Assembly (NCBI RefSeq): GCF_043641665.1
Contig: NC_092180.1
Span: forward strand, 10,843,891-10,907,890
Length of the DNA stretch: 64,000 nt
Origin: Enoplosus armatus
Lineage: Eukaryota > Chordata > Actinopteri > Centrarchiformes > Enoplosidae
Direction: 5' to 3'
Made by a program: the position numbers and the translations under genes. This document shows, piece by piece, positions 60,699 through 64,000 of the stretch (positions within the stretch are counted from its first letter, which is position 1; each line of letters begins with the position of its first letter). The notes under the pieces were generated by a model, which ran no database searches, was not told the DNA's origin, and saw only the letters and a list, made by a program, of their open reading frames with translations.

Positions 60699-62400
60699 CC
60701 AACTCACATAAGCAAATCCTCTGTGTTGATCAATTTGAATTGTTTCCATCCTCCTCCATTCTAAACACTGCATCTGTTGAAAATAAAAATACAAAAAGCA
60801 GAAATCATGCTGTAGGCTACAAATAGGGTTACAGAAAAACTAATGAGCAACACATGCAGACATGACTATAGTCCTTTCTTCCGTCCTTTCAGTTAAACCA
60901 GCAATCCAAGCATTTATCCAAGCACAACCTTTTGATCATCGGCCTCAGTCTCCGATCGTAAATGAGAAAAAGATAATTTAGTTTGTTAGTAGTAGTTAGT
61001 ATAAATTATTATTATTTGTATTAGTAATAGTTTATTTTATGTCATATTCAGTCCAAATCTGGAGTCAGGGGAGATCTGTAGTTTAGATAATAACAGAAAG
61101 AAGGAAGAGAATACGAAATCTTTTGATATGTCCATTATGTTGTCCTTGACTACAGTACAAAATCAATTACTTTTGAATTGTAGCAGCAGTACTGTCAAAC
61201 ATTACCATGAATGACTTGAGCTTAGCATAGTCAGCCCTTAAGAGCAGAGAGCACTCAGTGTGACTGCAGCAATCACACAACTATCAGTATTATAGCACCA
61301 CCTTGTGTGCATTTAATAGGTAGTGAACCCAACTACAAGATTTACAGGATGGAGGTGTTACTTGCTCCTGTGGCTGGTTTCACAAATCTATCTTAGACTG
61401 GTCTGTAGTTTTATGCCAGTCTTAATATTGCCCTTAGATTGGTCTAATGCAAGTTAGACAGTTTCGCGTAAATAAAGACATACTTACTCTAAGCCTAAAA
61501 TGTTGCCTCCTGACCCCCAGGCTAACCCTGAACTAAGAGCCATGTTTTCATGGTAACAAACAGTGACAGCAGCTGTCCAGTGGCACCAAATGACAAAAAA
61601 AGAGGAAAACATGACTCATAACTTGTTGTTTTCTAACAATGTTGTTGAGTGAGCAACAAGAAGAGAGATTTTTAGACAGCACCGTAACCGGTTGGAAATA
61701 TTCAGCAGTGAGGACGTTGTCAGTTGCGTTCGTTTGCCTGAGGAAAGTATTCTGAGCCAGAGTCAGCAAAATTACTGAGCTCTGCCACATGAAAAAGCCA
61801 CAGCATCTCAGCTCTGCTACAGGTCTGCACTGAGTTGAGATTTTATTTCACTGGAAGTATTTTTAATATGGTTGTACTCTTGGCTAAATTCTCACAGTGA
61901 AATGTCTTTGACACTTGTATTCTTCCAGAAGGCTGCTGGAGTAAAGGGAGCTGAGCGGTTTGACGTGGTTGCTCTGTCAGCCATGTTTTTTACTTTGGAA
62001 AAAATTCATAGAAAATTAGTCCTATTTAAAAAAAAAAGGGAATTTAAACGTCTAATGTCATGTGACAGTTACTGATAAAACACCATGCAAATTGTGGTAC
62101 ACTCATACCTGGCCATAGGGTAAAAAAGCAAACTACCAGTGGCCCCTGGCAACAGTTTTAAAAGACCAGATACTGACACATAACCTCAAACTTTGATCAA
62201 ATGCCTCCTTAAGGGCACTGTTGTTTCAGTTTGTGTTGTGTTAAGTGTTTAAATGGTCCTTATATCCAAACAAATTTCAGTTTCATCTGAAATCAAATGC
62301 CACAAATAAAATCAGCTGGCTAATGTGATTAACGCTATACCTAAGGTTCGCTAAAACATAAGCGACATTAGGTTAAAAGGACTGCTGAAGGTTACAGAGA

Positions 62401-62520
62401 GAAATGTGACGGTGCAGGAGAGTCGCACTGCCCCTTTAAACAGCTCTCCTCCCCGTCTCTCCCAGCGTCTTGCTCTCTTCCCCATTTCGCTGCTTTGTTT
62501 TCATAGTCGCTCTTTTGATC
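62401..62520 (+). promoter_or_regulatory. Probable tpp2 5' UTR / core promoter
   Basis: Pyrimidine-rich sequence (CTCTCCTCCCCGTCTCTCCC) immediately before the tpp2 ATG, running into a CpG-rich first exon. No TATA box seen, which would fit a housekeeping promoter. Confidence 0.35.
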
Positions 62521-63872
62521 ATGGCTGCTCATTCTACCGAAGAACCGTTCCCCTTCCACGGGCTGCTCCCCAAGAAAGAAACCGGCGCCGCGTCCTATCT
62601 CACCAGGTTCCCCGAGTACGATGGCCGAGGAGTGCTCATCGCTATCCTCGACACCGGCGTGGACCCCGGGGCCCCCGGCATGCAGGTAAATCTGACCGGC
62701 TGCCTCACGTTAGATAGGAGGTGGTTGGTGTAAGCTAGCAAAGCTAAAGGCCCAACTCATTCACATAATTTGAACACAGTCACCCAACGGCAACAGCTAG
62801 CTATGTAGTTAGCTTGCTAGCATTGGTGTATGATCATAACAACTAGCTAGTTGCTAGTTAGTTGTTATGATCAACTAGCTAGCAACTAGCTAGCTCTGTT
62901 GTGACAGTTAGCCTCATAACGTTAGCTTTTATGACAACCAAATCAACACAAAGTAATTGATAGCAAATGTTTTTTCCTGCTGTTAAATTTGTTTTTCGGT
63001 GCTAGTCTAATTTACAATGAACTAACTTAACGTTAGTTAACGTTAACTAACGTTAGTTGGCAGACCTGCTAGCATGTCAGACTGGCAGCTAACAGCTGAA
63101 TTTGTCCGGTTTCCTTCACTCTCCTCAACAATTAACGTTACACTTTGTCCTGCCAATCGGTTAAATATTATTTGGCTGTTGCGACCAGATTAGTAGTAGC
63201 AAAAATAACTGATGGTAGGTTAGTTGTCGGTTAGTGAGCCGTAATTACAGGTTAACTGCCAAGTCACACTGGAATGTAGTTAGCTAGCTACACAGTACTA
63301 AATGAGTACATAAGAAGATGCCTACATACAGTTGTGTATGTGTAACTAGGTTAGTTGGCACATCAGTACACTAAATTAAGCTTAACCATTTCTTTTCAAT
63401 CCCATATCCCCTTCCTTCACTCGTGCTTGGGCAGAAACTGAATCTGACCCCTATAGTGTACAGTATGTAAAGAAATATTGTACAATTTCCCCCCGGGGAT
63501 CAATTAAGTATTTCTGATTCTGATTACTGTTGCAAGGCATTTGAAGTGTAATCACTCTTCAAGATGGTTCACACATTACTCAGATTTAAGCTCAGATTCA
63601 AAGTGTCCGGTTATCATTTGTTTTTAGTTTATGTCAATAGTCCTCCTTGGTCAGTATAAGTTACTGAGTATGTACTCTGCATCATTTTCAGCCTGGATTT
63701 CCTTATTGATTAGTGATTACTTTCTTCATTAATGCTTCTTTAGGTCACAACTGAGGGGAAGCCAAAGATCATCGATATCATTGATACAACAGGCAGCGGT
63801 GACGTGAACATGACCACAGTGGCAGAACCTAAAGATGGGACAATCCCTGGCCTCTCTGGTAGAACACTTAAG
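62521..63872 (+). CDS. tpp2: tpp2, tripeptidyl-peptidase II (5' part, two coding exons; continues off the right edge)
   Basis: Giant cytosolic subtilisin-type serine peptidase that removes tripeptides from peptides released by the proteasome (family knowledge). Exon 1 is 62521-62685 (55 codons) and exon 2 is 63744-63872 (43 codons); both splice borders are GT/AG and in phase. Exon 1 reads [19 protein letters not shown], then [21 protein letters not shown]. This contains the catalytic Asp44 of the D-T-G motif at the same position as in human TPP2. Exon 2 gives [18 protein letters not shown] and GLSGRTLK. The catalytic His and Ser are beyond the window. The ATG at 62521 has A at -3 and G at +4; the frame is open upstream to a stop at 62437 but has no other ATG. 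Transcribed divergently from rasa3. Confidence 0.97.
62832..62872. repeat. Perfect 14-bp inverted repeat in tpp2 intron 1
   Basis: GATCATAACAACTA (62832-62845) and TAGTTGTTATGATC (62859-62872) pair exactly around 13 nt. Further CTAGTTGCTAG / CTAGCAACTAG segments allow an alternative overlapping hairpin. Confidence 0.9.
63028..63055. repeat. Perfect 28-bp palindrome in tpp2 intron 1
   Basis: Each half is TAACGTTAGTTAAC; the whole is identical to its reverse complement, with no spacer. Flanks carry extra ACGTTAG copies. Confidence 0.93.
63480..63530 (+). mobile_element. Non-LTR retrotransposon 3' tail
   Basis: CAATTTCCCCCCGGGGATCA then ATTAAGTATTTCTGATTCTG: the tail motif of a common fish LINE, here with the body missing. 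Compare the inverted copy at 17165. Confidence 0.5.
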
Positions 63873-64000
63873 GTCAGTAAACATCTTTTAACATCTGTCC
63901 CATAGAAAATATTCAATTACAGGTATTCTCCTACATCTGAAATCATTTTAGATTTCAATTCTGCATTTGTAAATGTAACTTGCTAGATCATTAGACCTAC

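Larger units (their letters stand above)
56327..62520. other. rasa3-tpp2 divergent intergenic region
   Basis: About 6.2 kb between two start codons that point away from each other. It contains a nested family 1 repeat (58804-59453), a short ATAAC tandem run (58190-58210) and an AT run (60677-60698). No further gene is supported; open frames are short and unlike known proteins. Confidence 0.8.
62686..63743 (+). other. tpp2 intron 1
   Basis: A 1.06-kb intron rich in TAGCTAG and AACGTTA motifs. It contains two large perfect inverted repeats (62832-62872 and 63028-63055) and a LINE-like tail near 63480. Confidence 0.9.

Noticed and set aside
62470..62520. N-terminal extension of tpp2 with a hydrophobic segment
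   Set aside because: The frame is open upstream but starts only at TTG; human TPP2 begins at the equivalent of the ATG at 62521, and the enzyme is cytosolic.

Overview
The window reads as vertebrate nuclear DNA, almost certainly from a spiny-rayed (percomorph-type) teleost fish. Genes are split into many short exons with GT/AG borders. Encoded proteins are clear vertebrate orthologues with slightly diverged, fish-like residues. Introns and spacers are full of CA/GT microsatellites and of short non-autonomous DNA-transposon families common in such fish. No bacterial, viral, CRISPR or operon-type organisation is seen.

Four protein-coding genes are supported. From the left, all on the minus strand: (1) the first four coding exons of gas6 (1,900-5,262), whose EGF and laminin-G exons lie beyond the left edge; (2) a complete pros1 (vitamin K-dependent protein S, 8,617-16,489, 14 coding exons, 679 codons before the stop); (3) a complete rasa3 (GAP1 family Ras/Rap GTPase-activating protein, 21,825-56,326, 24 coding exons, 833 codons). 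On the plus strand, (4) the first two coding exons of tpp2 (tripeptidyl-peptidase II, 62,521-63,872), which continues beyond the right edge. Splice phases match at every junction checked by hand, and the pros1 and rasa3 reading frames close to within a few residues of the human protein lengths.

The spacers are: gas6-pros1 5,263-8,616 (3.4 kb, with a full-length DNA-transposon derivative), pros1-rasa3 16,490-21,824 (5.3 kb, with a LINE-like tail and a 294-bp inverted-repeat element), and rasa3-tpp2 56,327-62,520 (6.2 kb, divergent promoters at either end). rasa3 introns, especially the 11.9-kb intron 1, hold most of the other repeats.

Biologically, gas6 and pros1 encode the two vitamin K-dependent ligands of the TAM receptors (Tyro3, Axl, Mer); pros1 is also an anticoagulant cofactor. 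rasa3 acts inside cells on Ras, R-Ras and Rap1, and tpp2 is a cytosolic giant peptidase. There is no sign of a new multi-gene system. The most notable point is the head-to-tail gas6-pros1 pair, which in human lie on different chromosomes (13q34 and 3q11), while gas6, rasa3 and tpp2 are all on human chromosome 13q. Secondary points are an identical ten-residue propeptide segment in the two paralogues, altered thrombin-sensitive arginines in pros1, a CA repeat beside a rasa3 splice donor, a G4-forming tract in rasa3 intron 1, and large perfect palindromes in tpp2 intron 1.
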